From Eurosta solidaginis (taxonomy: Eukaryota; Arthropoda; Insecta; Diptera; Tephritidae), in contig NC_090319.1 in NCBI RefSeq assembly GCF_040869045.1, forward strand, positions 387,391,601 through 387,455,600: a stretch of 64,000 nucleotides of DNA. The letters are read 5' to 3'. Under the pieces are notes generated by a model. That model searched no databases. It was not told the DNA's origin and worked only from the letters and a program-made list of their open reading frames with translations. The position numbers were made by a program, and so were the translations under genes. Each line of letters starts with the position of its first letter. Positions within the stretch are counted from its first letter, which is position 1. This document shows, one piece after another, positions 28,901 to 40,085 of the stretch.

Positions 28901-31900
28901 GTAAATATATAGACAAATGGCAATATGTTTAAAAAGCCCATGATCAAAAAATATTTGCATTGTGCTCGTTTATTAAAATCTAGAAGTTTCTACTTTTTGT
29001 ACACGTCCCACCTATTTTTTTCTCAATTGAATAGCACAAATTAACTGTGTAAATATATAGACAAATGGCAATATGTTTAAAAAGCCAAATATCAAAAAAT
29101 ATTTGCATTGTGCCCGTTTATTAAAATCTAGAAGTTTCTACTTTTTGTACACGTCCCACCTATTTTTTTCTCATTGAATAGCACAAATTAACTGTGTAAA
29201 TATATAGACAATGGCAATATGTTTAAAAAGCCAAATATCAAAAAATATTTGCATTGTGCCCGTTTATTAAAATCTAGAAGTTTCTACTTTTTGTACACGT
29301 CCCCACCTATTTTTTCTCAATTCAATAGCACAAATTAACTGTGTAAATATATAGACAATGGCAATATGTTTAAAAAGCCAAATAGTCAAAAAATATTTGC
29401 ATTGTGCCCGTTTATTAAAATCTAGAAGTTTCTACTTTTTGTACACGTCCCACCTATTTTTTTCTCAATTGAATAGCACAAATTAACTGTGTAAATATAT
29501 AGACAAATGGCAATATGTTTAAAAAGCCAAATATCAAAAAATATTTGCATTGTGCCGTTTATTAAAATCTAGAAGTTTCTACTTTTTGTACACGTCCCAC
29601 CTATTTTTTTCTCAATTGAATAGCACAAATTAACTGTGTAAATATATAGACAAATGGCAATATGTTAAAAAAGCCAAATATCAAAAAATATTTGCATTGT
29701 GCCCGTTATTAAAATCTAGAAGTTTCTACTTTTTGTACACGTCCCACCTATTTTTTTCTCAATTGCAATAGCACAAATTAACTGTGTAAATATATAGACA
29801 AATGGCAATATGTTTAAAAAGCCAAATATCAAAAAATATTTGCATTGTGCCCGTTTATTAAAATCTAGAAGTTTCTACTTTTTGTACACGTCCCCACCTA
29901 TTTTTTTCTCATTGAATAGCACAAATTAACTGTGTAAATATATAGACAAATGGCAATATGTTTAAAAAGCCAAATATCAAAAAATATTTGCATTGTGCCC
30001 GTTTATTAAAATCTAGAAGTTTCTACTTTTTGTACACGTCCCACCTATTTTTTCTCAATTGCAATAGCACAAATTAACTGTGTAAATATTAGACAAATGG
30101 CAATATGTTTAAAAAGCCAAATATCAAAAAATATTTGCATTGTGCCCGTTTATTAAAATCTAGAAGTTTCTACTTTTTGTACACGTCCCCACCTATTTTT
30201 TTCTCAATTGAATAGCACAAATTAACTGTGTAAATATATAGACAAATGGCAATATGTTTAAAAAGCCAAATATCAAAAAATATTTGCATGTGCTCGTTTA
30301 TTAAAATCTAGAAGTTTCTACTTTTTGTACACGTCCCACCTATTTTTTCTCAATTGAATAGCACAAATTAACTGTGTAAATATATAGACAAATGGCAATA
30401 TGTTTAAAAAGCCAAATATCAAAAATTTTGCATTGTGACCGTTTATTAAAATCTAGAAGTTTCTACTTTTTGTACACGTCCCACCTATTTTCGCAATTGA
30501 ATAGCACAAATTAACTGTGTAAATATATAGACAAATGGCAATATGTTTAAAAAGCCAAATATCAAAAAATATTTGCATTGTGCCCGTTTATTAAAATCTA
30601 GAAGTTTCTACTTTTTGTACACGTCCCCACCTATTTTTTTCTCAATTGAATAGCACAAATTAACTGTGTAAATATATAGACAAATGGCAATATGTTTAAA
30701 AAGCCAAATATCAAAAAATATTTGCATTGTGCCCGTTTATTAAAATCTAGAAGTTTCTACTTTTTGTACACGTCCCACCCTATTTTTTTCTCAATTGAAT
30801 AGCACAAATTAACTATGTAAATATATAGACAAATGGCAATATGTTTAAAAAGCCAAATATCAAAAAATATTTGCATTGTGCTCGTTTATTAAAATCTAGA
30901 AGTTTCTACTTTTTGTACACGTCCCACCTATTTTTTTCTCAATTGAATAGCACAAATTAACTGTGTAAATATATAGACAAATGGCAATATGTTTAAAAAG
31001 CCAAATATCAAAAAATATTTGCATTGTGCCCGTTTATTAAAATCTAGAAGTTTCTACTTTTTGTACACGTCCCACCTATTTTTTTCTCAATTCAATAGCA
31101 CAAATTAACTGTGTAAATATATAGACAAATGGCAATATGTTTAAAAAGCCAAATATCAAAAAATATTTGCATTGTGCCCGTTTATTAAAATCTAGAAGTT
31201 TCTACTTTTTGTACACGTCCCACCTATTTTTTTCTCAATTGAATAGCACAAATTAACTGTGTAAATATATAGACAAATGGCAATATGTTTAAAAAGCCAA
31301 TATCAAAATATTTGCATTGTGCCGTTATTAAATCTAGAAGTTTCTACTTTTTGTACACGTCCCACCTATTTTTTCTCAATTCAATAGCACAAATTAACTG
31401 TGTAAATATATAGACAAATGGCAATATGTTTAAAAAGCAATATCAAAAATTTTGCATTGTGCCCGTTTATTAAAATCTAGAAGTTTCTACTTTTTGTACA
31501 CGTCCCCACCTATTTTTTTCTCAATTGAATAGCACAAATTAACTGTGTAAATATATAGACAAATGGCAATATGTTTAAAAAGCCAAATATCAAAAAATAT
31601 TTGCATTGTGCTCGTTTATTAAAATCTAGAAGTTCTACTTTTTGTACACGTCCCACCTATTTTTTTCTCAATTGAATAGCACAAATTAACTGTGTAAATA
31701 TATAGACAATGGCAATATGTTTAAAAAGCCAAATATCAAAAAATATTTGCATTGTGCCCGTTTATTAAAATCTAGAAGTTTCTACTTTTTGTACACGTCC
31801 CTCACCTATTTTTTCTCAATTGAATAGCACAAATTAACTGTGTAAATATATAGACAAATGGCAATATGTTTAAAAAGCCAAATATCAAAAAATATTTGCA

Positions 31901-32223
31901 TTGTGCCCGTTTATTAAAATCTAGAAGTTTCTACTTTTTGTACACGTCCCACCTATTTTTTCTCAATTGAATAGCACAAATTAACTATGTAAATATATAG
32001 ACAAATGGCAATATGTTTAAAAAGCCAAATATCAAAAAATATTTGCATTGTGCTCGTTTATTAAAATCTAGAAGTTTCTACTTTTTGTACACGTCCCACC
32101 TATTTTTTTCTCAATTGAATAGCACAAATTAACTGTGTAAATATATAGACAAATGGCAATATGTTTAAAAAGCCAAATATCAAAAATATTTGCATTGTGC
32201 CCGTTTATTAAAATCTAGAAGTT
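1951..32223 (+). repeat. 148-bp satellite DNA array, about 205 head-to-tail monomers
   Basis: Successive T-runs begin at 1951, 2099 and 2247, giving a period of 148 bp. The unit begins TTTTTTTCTCAATTC, ends GTCCCACCTA, and counts to 40 G/C in 148 (27%). All copies share one orientation. Each unit has a dyad, CAAATAT-(6 nt)-ATATTTG, and an XbaI-like TCTAGA. Units are nearly identical and differ by diagnostic variants: CAATTCAATAG versus CAATTGAATAG, GTGCTCG versus GTGCCCG, TGTAAAT versus TGCAAAT, GTTTCTAC versus GTTTTAC. Variants recur at multiples of 148, which shows higher-order organisation. The first unit is the most divergent (GCAATCTG). From about 22.1 kb small indels become frequent. 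The monomer is close to nucleosome length; a centromeric or heterochromatic role is plausible but unproven. The array is cut by the assembly gap, so its real size is larger. Confidence 0.98.
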
Positions 32224-32323
32224 NNNNNNNNNNNNNNNNNNNNNNNNNNNNNNNNNNNNNNNNNNNNNNNNNNNNNNNNNNNNNNNNNNNNNNNNNNNNN
32301 NNNNNNNNNNNNNNNNNNNNNNN
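32224..32323. other. Assembly gap of 100 N
   Basis: Exactly 100 N follow an incomplete satellite monomer. A round 100 is a common placeholder for a gap of unknown size, so the distance and even the linkage between the satellite and the right half of the window are uncertain. Confidence 0.97.
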
Positions 32324-32404
32324 TGAATAGGTCACTTTTTTAAAACCTTTTTTAAGAGCTTGTAACTTTCTGAAACCTCTTTTTAAAACCGGTAACTTTA
32401 ACTA

Positions 32405-32475
32405 TTAGACGGCCGGAAAAATCAAAAATGAGCACGATGTAAATTGGAAGGGAAGCTCGGCCTACATTTCGTCGG
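32405..32475 (+). repeat. Fragment of a tRNA-derived SINE body
   Basis: The segment around 32420-32460 (GCACGATGTAAATTGGAAGG, then AAGCTCGGCC) matches, with changes, the minus-strand body of the SINE at 37440-37795 (ACGATGCAAATTGGAAGAG, then TTTCGGCC). No tRNA-like head is seen here, so this is a partial copy. Confidence 0.45.
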
Positions 32476-32929
32476 TAGTAAAAAACGCCAAGTATTGTTT
32501 TTTTTTTTAATTTGTCGGTCAAAAAATCACGCCAAAAATTGTTTCATTGTGCTACCTGGCGTCAATAGGAAACAAGCGCTTCCAATAACATATGGTCCTT
32601 CTCGGCGGCCAGTCCCGCTAAGAATAGCTTCCGGGCCAAATCGTAATATTTAATATTAATAATATTTTTTTAAAATCTATTTACACGAATTCTCCCAAAA
32701 CAATCCCATCTGGTTTTGGCAGAATATATGATGTTCTGCACCATTTATCAGAACGGATGTGAGTTGGGATTTAAGGGGTTGATAAGCGCAATACAAAGCT
32801 TTATAACTTTCCAGCTTACGCAATCCAATTGTCACGAGGTGAAACCTGTTAAAAATATAAATTTATCGTGCACATACTACATATTTAGCAGGCAACGCTC
32901 TGGTAGGGGTGCGGGTGCGTTACCTAAAT
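32476..32929. other. Unassigned AT-rich sequence
   Basis: No coding frame with domain similarity, no structured repeat and no TSD-flanked element was recognised. Open frames here are short and low in complexity. Confidence 0.4.
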
Positions 32930-33045
32930 GGTGCTAATGGTGGTTACCGGAACGTACCGGACCTAAATCCAGCATAGGACCATGAACATCGCTAATACTC
33001 CCCAAAACCTTAGGGGTATGTCTTTATCGCTACAACAACAACGGA
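32930..33045 (+). repeat. 5'-truncated copy of the (CAA)n-tailed SINE-like family
   Basis: The element's 3' part is readable: GGTTACCGGAACGTACCGGA, then a CTCCCCAAAACCTTAGGGG hairpin and TATCGCTACAACAACAACGG at the tail. The same order of blocks is found in the copies at 39710-40085, 48901-49219 and 60447-60824. This copy is diverged and short. Confidence 0.7.
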
Positions 33046-33595
33046 TACTAGCTTGATTTAAGTTTGCCGAGTGAACACTTTTTTATAATATTTAATTCAA
33101 CGCTACTTAAATTTAAGCCACCAACTCCGAACCACACACGACATAGATAGTTAATGATCAGAGGAGGACAATGGCCACATTTTGGACATAACAATGTTAA
33201 AAGACTGAGCTCAGTTTATTAAAGTAGCTATTTTGCTGAAAAATTTACATGTCTAGATTAGCGCTCATGCATCTGGTGTTACGGAGATCCGCTTTTAATT
33301 ATCTTGCTGATGGTAATCAAATTTTTGGTATTAAAACTAAATTGATTTTTACAAAACACCTAAAATTTGAAAAAAAAAGAAACTTTTGATTATCAGATTT
33401 AGTTTGCAATTTAGTTATATTTAATCATAATATTATATTCAATGATAATCACTAACGAGAATTCAGTGAACGCGTAAAAAATGTGTGAATCAGGGTTCGC
33501 AACAATTATAAGAAGCGCTTTTTAAAACATATTTTTTTTTAATTTTAATTTCGCCCCCAATAAACTATAGTTACTTCGTTTAAAAAAAATGTTTT
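33046..33595. other. Unassigned AT-rich spacer
   Basis: No gene, hairpin or repeat that I can name. Several A/T homopolymers. Confidence 0.4.
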
Positions 33596-33865
33596 GCAAT
33601 GATTCCGGAAATAAGCTTGAAATGATTCTGTAATAGCTCTAAAATAGTTTCCAAATAGTCTGGAGTTTCTCCAAAAAGTTATCTACATATAATAGTCCCG
33701 AAGTAATACTGAAATTTTTCCAAATCAGTCCCGAAATTGCGTCGAATTTATTCCGAAAATATTCCAGAAGTGATCCTGAAATAGTTTCGCAATAATCATT
33801 AAAATAATGTTGAAGTGGTTCTGAATTCACCAGAAATGTTTACAAAACAGTCCCGAAATAATGGC
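33596..33865. repeat. Degenerate short-period repeat (CCCGAAAT / TTCCGAAAT motifs)
   Basis: Variants of the phrases 'gattctgaaatagt', 'agtcccgaaat' and 'attccgaaaat' recur roughly every 12-24 bp. It is an old, decayed minisatellite. Frames across it are by-products of the periodicity. Confidence 0.5.
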
Positions 33866-34358
33866 CTTACACCTTCAGTATGTTTTTTTGGTTGACATTT
33901 TGACCGATAGCAGTTATTTGCAATCCCTGCTGTGAATAGTTAGCGTAATTACCAAAATTATGCGATAGTAAAAACTTACCCGGTCGCTGTTATTGCAAAC
34001 AATTAGTATGACTGCAAATTGGAGTGGCTAAATGTGTATGGACAAATTGAAAATTAAGTACTTAATTTTGAATATATTAAAGTTTATTTAATTATTTATA
34101 CACCTCGTTGAAGTAAAGATAACATCGGTGAAATGTGCAGATGACTTTTTTAATTTTTGTGCAGCGGTGTGATTTCGTTTGATGTAAATCGGTGTAATTG
34201 TATTTCAGAAAGGCAGTAAAGAAGCTCTACTGGACATCTGATAGCATCGTTTATGCGCGTAACAATGCATTGGTTTTCTTTTAAGTATGTAGCCACAAAT
34301 TTAAAATTTACTTCTAATTTTTGTAATTTACTGAATTATCATTTGAGATTTTCTAAAA
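33866..34358 (+). other. Upstream flank of the ADGF-like gene; no element named
   Basis: This is the space before the signal-peptide exon starting at 34359, and it should contain the promoter and 5' leader of that gene. I could not fix a TATA box or initiator. The sequence is AT-rich, with no recognisable mobile element. Confidence 0.35.
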
Positions 34359-34431
34359 ATGGTAAAAAAGCCGTGTTATGACATTTTACTACTATGTGTT
34401 ACCTTCACGCTGGTTATTTTTAACAAATGCG

Positions 34432-34491
34432 GTATGAGAAAATATAACAGAAGTACGTTAAGAACACGCTATAACAAATTATTACTTTCAG
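34432..34491 (+). other. 60-nt intron within the ADGF signal-peptide region
   Basis: Donor G|GTATGAG, branch-like CTATAAC and acceptor ATTACTTTCAG|AC. Its length is a multiple of three with no stop, so a naive frame reads through it. Removing it gives a Cys-Asp-Ala-Arg junction right after the hydrophobic segment, a sensible signal-peptide end. Confidence 0.65.
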
Positions 34492-35009
34492 ACGCTCGAA
34501 GTTCTCCGCCAGCAGAGAAGATTGTGGCGCCACAGGTAGAGAATCGAATGTTTACGGAGAATTCCAGTTCACAAATCGTTGACAAGGATTCAAGTAAGTT
34601 AGATATGTGTATATATTGACATTTCCAACAAACATCGACAAAATATTTCTCCAGCCTTCGAAAAATATATAATTCGCAAGTTGATATCTAACTATGCTCT
34701 AAATTTATAATTTTCAAATCTATAGACAGCACATTTCTAAGTTGGATAACGAGTTGAGGTGAAGTTGAAAATTAAAAACTTCTCCATAGTGGCACTACCA
34801 AGGTAAACAGTTTTTTTGTGCATAAATAAACAAATAAAATGCAGTATTGGAATCTCACATTTGAGTCCAATGGGAGAATCGCACTTGAGTACAAGATGAA
34901 AACTATTCCCTTTTTATGTTGAGAAACAACGCTACAGATTTGAGAAGAATGCCAGTTATCAACTAGAGCTCTAATGTGACCCAAATGTTTATTAGGTTAG
35001 AGCGTATTT

Positions 35010-35150
35010 CGAATTAAAAGTAGAAGTCTAGAACAGCTAATGATAATACGCGACAAAAAAATATCTAGAGGAGTGTAAAATGACGCGTATTGATCTCGAC
35101 AACAATTTGCAGTTGAAGTTGATAATTTTCGACCAATGGTGGAGGGATAG
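35010..35150 (+). repeat. Diverged fragment of the foldback-MITE terminal repeat
   Basis: The order of blocks AGTCTAG, GCTAAT, AATACGC, AAAAATATC, GAG-GTGT, ACGCGTATTGATCTCGA follows the terminal repeat of the element at 45203-45721, with many changes. It lies in the long ADGF intron. Confidence 0.45.
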
Positions 35151-36330
35151 CACTATATCACCAGGGTATCATCTGGAGGGGGTTTTTTTTTGAATGAGCG
35201 AGCAAGGGTTCGGCATATATGCCGTGAAAACTGAGGGTTTCACTGTGCCTGCAGTCTTTATGAACCACTATCCCTTACAGCCATCGAGAGGGGAAAAACG
35301 GACTTTTATGCTGACATGTTGCTTACTGACACAATATTGAAGCCCCTCAGCCTACAAGTGGCTAACAATGGTTGCGTTTCTACTGACTACAATGCGCTCT
35401 GAGAAGGACATATCAAAGAATGACTGTAGGATCCTTGAGAGGCCGTCTTCTCAGATCATACGTATATTACACACAGCTTCCTCCCAAGAGTGTAGAGAAG
35501 AAAAGGTCCATTGGAAAAGAAGCATCGGACTCGATCAAATTTCAGGAAGATGTATGTAGATAAAAACCTGGATAAAATATAATATTTAGGAAAAGTTTTG
35601 TGTGTATGTATTTAAGGAAATAAACGTTTTGGCCATTTCGGAAAGATCCAGAGTTTTTGCCTGAAAATCTCGCAGATCGTTCAAACATTTTCAGGAATAG
35701 CTCCTTGCGGAGGGATTGTCCCTCGTTCACTTACTCCAGGCTTCGAACCTAACCCCGATCTTTGGAATTGGTACTGCTGGGTCCGCTGAAAATAAATAGA
35801 AATACATAAAATGGTCACACTTTTGTCTGTATATCTCGTGCAAAGCGTAGTTTCACCTGGCGTTAACTCCTAATAATCGTCGGGAACGCAATTTCTTTAA
35901 ATCATTTGTGACTCCTTGGCGGTCATGCACAAAGGCGACTTTCGGTTGCTATTAATGGTCTACTAATACTCATGACTCTCGTGGCACAGGGCGCATCCAG
36001 TTTTTTAGAGCTACAATTTCCGATGTGCGAACAGTAGCAATCCCGGCAACCAGTCGCTACCATGCCTCCTGACCCTTACACCATATGCCAGCACAGAAGC
36101 TATAGGACTTCAACTTGGAACTCATATATACCTTCGTCCACGTCACTTTCCTTGATGCTCTAGGTGTAGCTTCGAAGACTTTCTAAGGGATGTTTTTGTC
36201 GCGCTATGCTGCCGCGCTATACCAGAGAAACACCCTGAAACATTAAGGAGTGACTATTCGGCCAAAGATGCCGCCCTCGAAATCATAAGCAGTCTAAGTA
36301 GATGTCATTGCGTAACTCATGGATGAAAAT
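35151..36330. other. Unassigned part of the long ADGF intron
   Basis: Several stretches of balanced composition (35200-35540, 35880-36300) look like old mobile-element coding sequence, but I find no reverse transcriptase, transposase or integrase motif in any frame. Confidence 0.35.
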
Positions 36331-36369
36331 CGTATAATCCTCGGCGGACATTCCCCCCAAAAGGTCGAG

Positions 36370-36469
36370 AAATTTTATTTTTCAAATACTTTACAGAACA
36401 AAATTGAAATATCCAAAGAAAACAAATATTCAAATGTTCAATACTTAAAGTATTTGAAAAATAAAATTT
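36370..36469. repeat. Perfect 24-bp inverted repeat with 52-nt loop
   Basis: The arm at 36370-36393 (begins AAATTTTATTTTTC) is the exact reverse complement of 36446-36469 (ends GAAAAATAAAATTT). A transcript could form a 24-bp AT-only-rich hairpin. It may be the core of a small MITE; no target duplication was found. Confidence 0.75.
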
Positions 36470-36728
36470 TTTATGGAAAATCTGCAAGTCCAAGGTGTGA
36501 AAATGAAAATATTTAGCATCAATACTGCCGGCCATTTTTTTCTCAACGGAATATCAGAGAGTAAAATTTTGCGTATGTGGTTTTCCTTGCGTGCAAAAAT
36601 GTGCTCCAGAACAATTTTTTTTGCACGGTTTTTGCAAAAATTTTAAAAATAGAAATTTATTTCACAGAAATAAAAAATGTGCTCTTAAAGAGTTTTTAAT
36701 TACAAGCAAATTGATGTTTGAGTTGTCG

Positions 36729-36930
36729 GTAAAAGTCTAGTTGAGGGGTCGACTGCTAATACGCTACCAAAAATATCGAGAGAGGTGTCAAAAGGCGCGT
36801 ATTTACCAACAACAATAATCCGAAGGCGGAAAAGAAAAATTTTATCTCTGCCGGGAGATATTTGTAGTCGAAGTTGGCTATTTTCATGTGGTCGTTTCCG
36901 CGGGTCATTTTTCGGTTTTTGTTTAATATC
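36729..36930 (+). repeat. Single-ended copy of the foldback-MITE terminal repeat
   Basis: Starting GGTAAAAGTCTAGTTGAGGG, it matches the 45203-45721 terminal repeat closely (GTCGACTGCTAATACGCTAC, then ATAATCCGAAGGCGG) and continues into AAAACCG-like internal sequence. The opposite terminus is missing. Confidence 0.7.
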
Positions 36931-37439
36931 TTTTGAAAGAGTACTTTCGAAAATACTTTGAAATCGAACGCTTACATTTTGGTATTATTAAGCGCTTTAC
37001 GCAGATCAAAAGCCAACATTCAAGAAAAATTTTGCATTTTTCTTGAGCATGAAAATAGCAGTAGGCACAAAATTTTGGCATTTCACGATGCATGGCAATT
37101 TATACATGAATTCCGCTTTTATAAAAATAAAACAAAATTTATGAAACTTTTTGATAACGAAATTTTGTAATCTGGTGAAAGTTGAAAAAGGGGGCATCCG
37201 CAACGTAAACCGAATTTAGGGTACTGAATATCTCTAGAATTGTCCACCCTAGAGACCGGGATGACACCAAATCACGCATGCTCAAGCCAAGAAATGAAGG
37301 CTATTAGAAAAAGAAACGTGGCGCTTCCCATACATAGTAAAATTTCAAACTTTTACTTGGTCGTGGCTGCGATGCTTAATATCTGAAAACTACTGGACCA
37401 AAATTTTAGAAACTTCCAACAACTGCGGGTAATTGCTTC

Positions 37440-37795
37440 GAAAAGGTACTATGCGAGATCCATTTCCGAAGAGATTTAGGCCGAAATTCTCTTCCAATTT
37501 GCATCGTTTTCCTTTCAATTTCCCCCTTCAAATTTGTGGGACGGGCCTTCATGTTTTATTGAGACTCCGAACCTCATCTGCAAGGAAATTTAATTTTTAC
37601 TGAGAATTTTTTCATGGCAGAAAATCACTGGGTGTGTTTGCTAAGTTACTGCCGCTTATAAATACTTTTTCCTAACTGAAAAAACTTGTTTCTAAAACTT
37701 TTTATGTTACTTTTCCCGGGAGCTGAACCCCGGACCTTCGTTGTTGTAGGCGGAGGATGCTACCACCACACCCCGGCGCACAGTGGCATTCTTGC
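37440..37795 (-). repeat. tRNA-derived SINE
   Basis: On the minus strand a tRNA-like head (37715-37790) reads GTGTGGTGGTAGCATCC, then GGTCCGGGGTTCAGCTCC, which resembles RNA polymerase III A- and B-box regions. A body with TTTCCTTGCAGATGAGGTTC and GATGCAAATTGGAAGAG follows. The head does not fold as a clean functional tRNA to my eye (imperfect stems), so I call a SINE, not a tRNA gene. A body fragment recurs at 32405-32475. Confidence 0.6.
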
Positions 37796-38640
37796 TTGGT
37801 TTATATGCGAGAAAGTAAAAATTTTGAAGTCATTTTTTTTTTTTGAAATTTGAATGCAGTTTCTTTTTAAAATGTCCACAGTATATAACGGTAATTATCA
37901 TTTTTTATAATTATTATTCTTCATTTAATAATCTGCTATCAAATGACGCGCTAAATAATACAATTTGCAGAAGTGAAATAGGGCGTTGTTTAAAATTAAA
38001 TAAAACTTTTATTATGAGTTTTAATGTGTATTATTTTTGTGCTGAAAATATACATATAAAACGGTGAAAAGAAAAGCCTGCCAAAAGTTAGAACCACGCT
38101 GTACCACAATAATTTTTGATTTTCTACAATAATTCAATATTATTGCATATAACTCAAATGATTCTTCATCCCCCTAGGTCCTCCTTTTGGTATAATGACG
38201 ATCACAAAGAGGGAGTTGTATGAGGTGTGGGTTGCAGAACGTGGTCGCAAAAGGATAAAGCCGTTTTAGACCACGTGTGTACTGTTTTAGGGAGGGAGTA
38301 AATAGAGACGAGGGATTATGTAATGAATGCTGCAGTAAAGTTCGAATTTTTTATCAAAGCTTCGTATGAGATGGATTCAAGTGAATTACACCAATGTTAA
38401 TTGTCTTGGAAAGCTCGCTTCAAGAAATTTAAATATAGGTGTATTCAATTGTGAACCAAAGAACAATATAAGGCTATAAGAAAGTTTTTGTTTGGGGTAA
38501 AGTCAGAAACTTTGAAGGCCCCCCCCCCCCACCCCTTCGCCTATCCTCACTGATGGGGGATGAGGCATACAAACATATACACTTGGTTTGAATGAAATAT
38601 ATTCATTTTTGAGTAAGTTATTAATTTTTCGCGTCTAAAT
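37796..38640. other. Distal ADGF intron; poly(C) tract, otherwise nothing named
   Basis: The stretch is AT-rich. A C-run at about 38519-38530 followed by ACCCC is the one striking feature. No element ends or coding motifs are visible. Confidence 0.4.
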
Positions 38641-39709
38641 CAAGCAAAAATGCCACAGTGCGGCGGCCGCAAAGTTAAAGTAAAGAGAAAAAGTGAACGG
38701 ATTTTTTTTGGAAAAAAAGAACGATAGAGAAAACCGAAAGGAAGAAGGAAATATGGAGGGAGAAAGAAATAGAGTGATGCAATATTTTAAAATTATAATT
38801 AAAATCTCTCTAAATGATATAAATTTATTTATTTCCGCTCCAGACTATGAACAGCAACGTGACAAAATGGTTAAAACAGAGGAACTTTTACTTACTGGGG
38901 GCCATTTGATATTGAACGACAAAGAGCTGCAAGCTCATCAAATCTTTATGCGCCACAAACTTGCCGAGCTCAACCACGGCATGGATTAACAAGAAGATCA
39001 TGCACCGGCACTACATTTTTTCAAAGCCAAACCCTTGATTTAACAGAGCAATGTCTTTAAATTTCTGCAAGCCATGCCAAAAGGTGCCAGTCTGCATTTC
39101 CATCGCACACCATTAGTCTCTATTGGATTGGATGATTAGAAATCTCAGTTATATGCCTGGTTTGCGGAAATGTTATAAACCAAATGGTAACATGGTACTA
39201 AGCTTTCGTGACGAACCGAAGGTACATGGATGTCGTTCGAAATATTTTATAGTGCAGGAGCAGTGTGAGCGTGCTTTGTTAAAAAGCCTGTATGATGAAT
39301 TTTTAAAGACAAAATTTACTTTAAATACCCGACTGCCGCATTGTAAGTAGAGTGCCATGGTTTAGCCAGATTATGTGCTGGATGGGTTTCTCACGGTCTA
39401 ATCTTTTTGTTTGCAATGTAGTAGTGTACAATACGATTAACAAGGTTTGGGAGCGTTTTGAAGGTATCTTCACGACTTTCACCGATACGATGATATACGA
39501 GCCAGCCTTTCGAGCATTCAATTGGCAGCTAATGACGGAGATATACGAGGATAACATTATGTATGGAGAAGTGCGCATGAAATTTACACCAGTAAGTCTA
39601 ATATCCAACTAATGACACAGTTTCAGTTTTGAAGAGCCCTGATTTAGGTTTGTGGACGTGTGAAAGGCTGATGACAGTGAAAAAGTTTGATAAATTCACG
39701 GGCGTTGCT

Positions 39710-40085
39710 GTTGTTGTTGTTGTAGTGATAAGGTTGTTCCCCGAAGGCTTTGGGGAGTGTTATCGATGTGATGGTCCTTCGTCGGATACAGATCCGGTAC
39801 GCTCCGGTAACACAGCACCATTATGTTGCTTTAAACCTTCAGGCCATCTCTCCCACCCTACCCTCAAGTTCCATGAGGAGCTTGGGGTCGCCAGAGCCTC
39901 GTCTGTTAGTGAAACAGGATGCGCCGCGGATAGGTGAGGTTGACAATTGGGTTTGGAAAAGCTATATATTGCGCTGGCAACCTGAAGGGTTGCAATACGC
40001 AGCCCCTTGAATCTGGTATTTTAGTCGCCTCTTACGAAAGGCATACCTACCGCGGATATATTCTGACCCCCTAACCCGCTGGGGA
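39710..40085 (-). mobile_element. (CAA)n-tailed SINE-like retroposon with 9-bp target duplication
   Basis: The 376-bp copy is flanked by the perfect repeat GGCGTTGCT (39701-39709 and 40086-40094). In its own orientation it starts CCAGCGGGTTAGGGGGTCAG, carries GTAAGAGGCGACTAAAATAC and a CCTTCGGGG-type hairpin region, and ends in CTACAACAACAACAACAGC. It codes for nothing. It sits in the intron between the fourth and fifth ADGF exons. A simple-repeat tail plus a TSD argues for LINE-driven retroposition. I see no clear tRNA head, so its origin is open. Confidence 0.85.

Noticed and set aside
1951..32223. CRISPR-like array
   Set aside because: Units are contiguous 148-bp monomers without unique spacers, in a eukaryotic context; this is satellite DNA.
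32224..32323. Satellite boundary biology at 32.3 kb
   Set aside because: The transition is hidden by an N gap, so no statement on the right edge of the array is justified.
33639..33830. Short minus-strand ORF at 33.7 kb
   Set aside because: It arises from the degenerate CCGAAAT-type repeat and has no recognisable domain.
37715..37790. Functional tRNA gene on the minus strand
   Set aside because: B-box-like sequence is present but the stems are imperfect and a SINE body follows; treated as a tRNA-derived SINE.
38693..38843. Extended N-terminus of ADGF exon starting at 38693
   Set aside because: A good acceptor (CCGCTCCAG) at 38843 joins in phase with the signal-peptide exons; the upstream frame is low-complexity intron.
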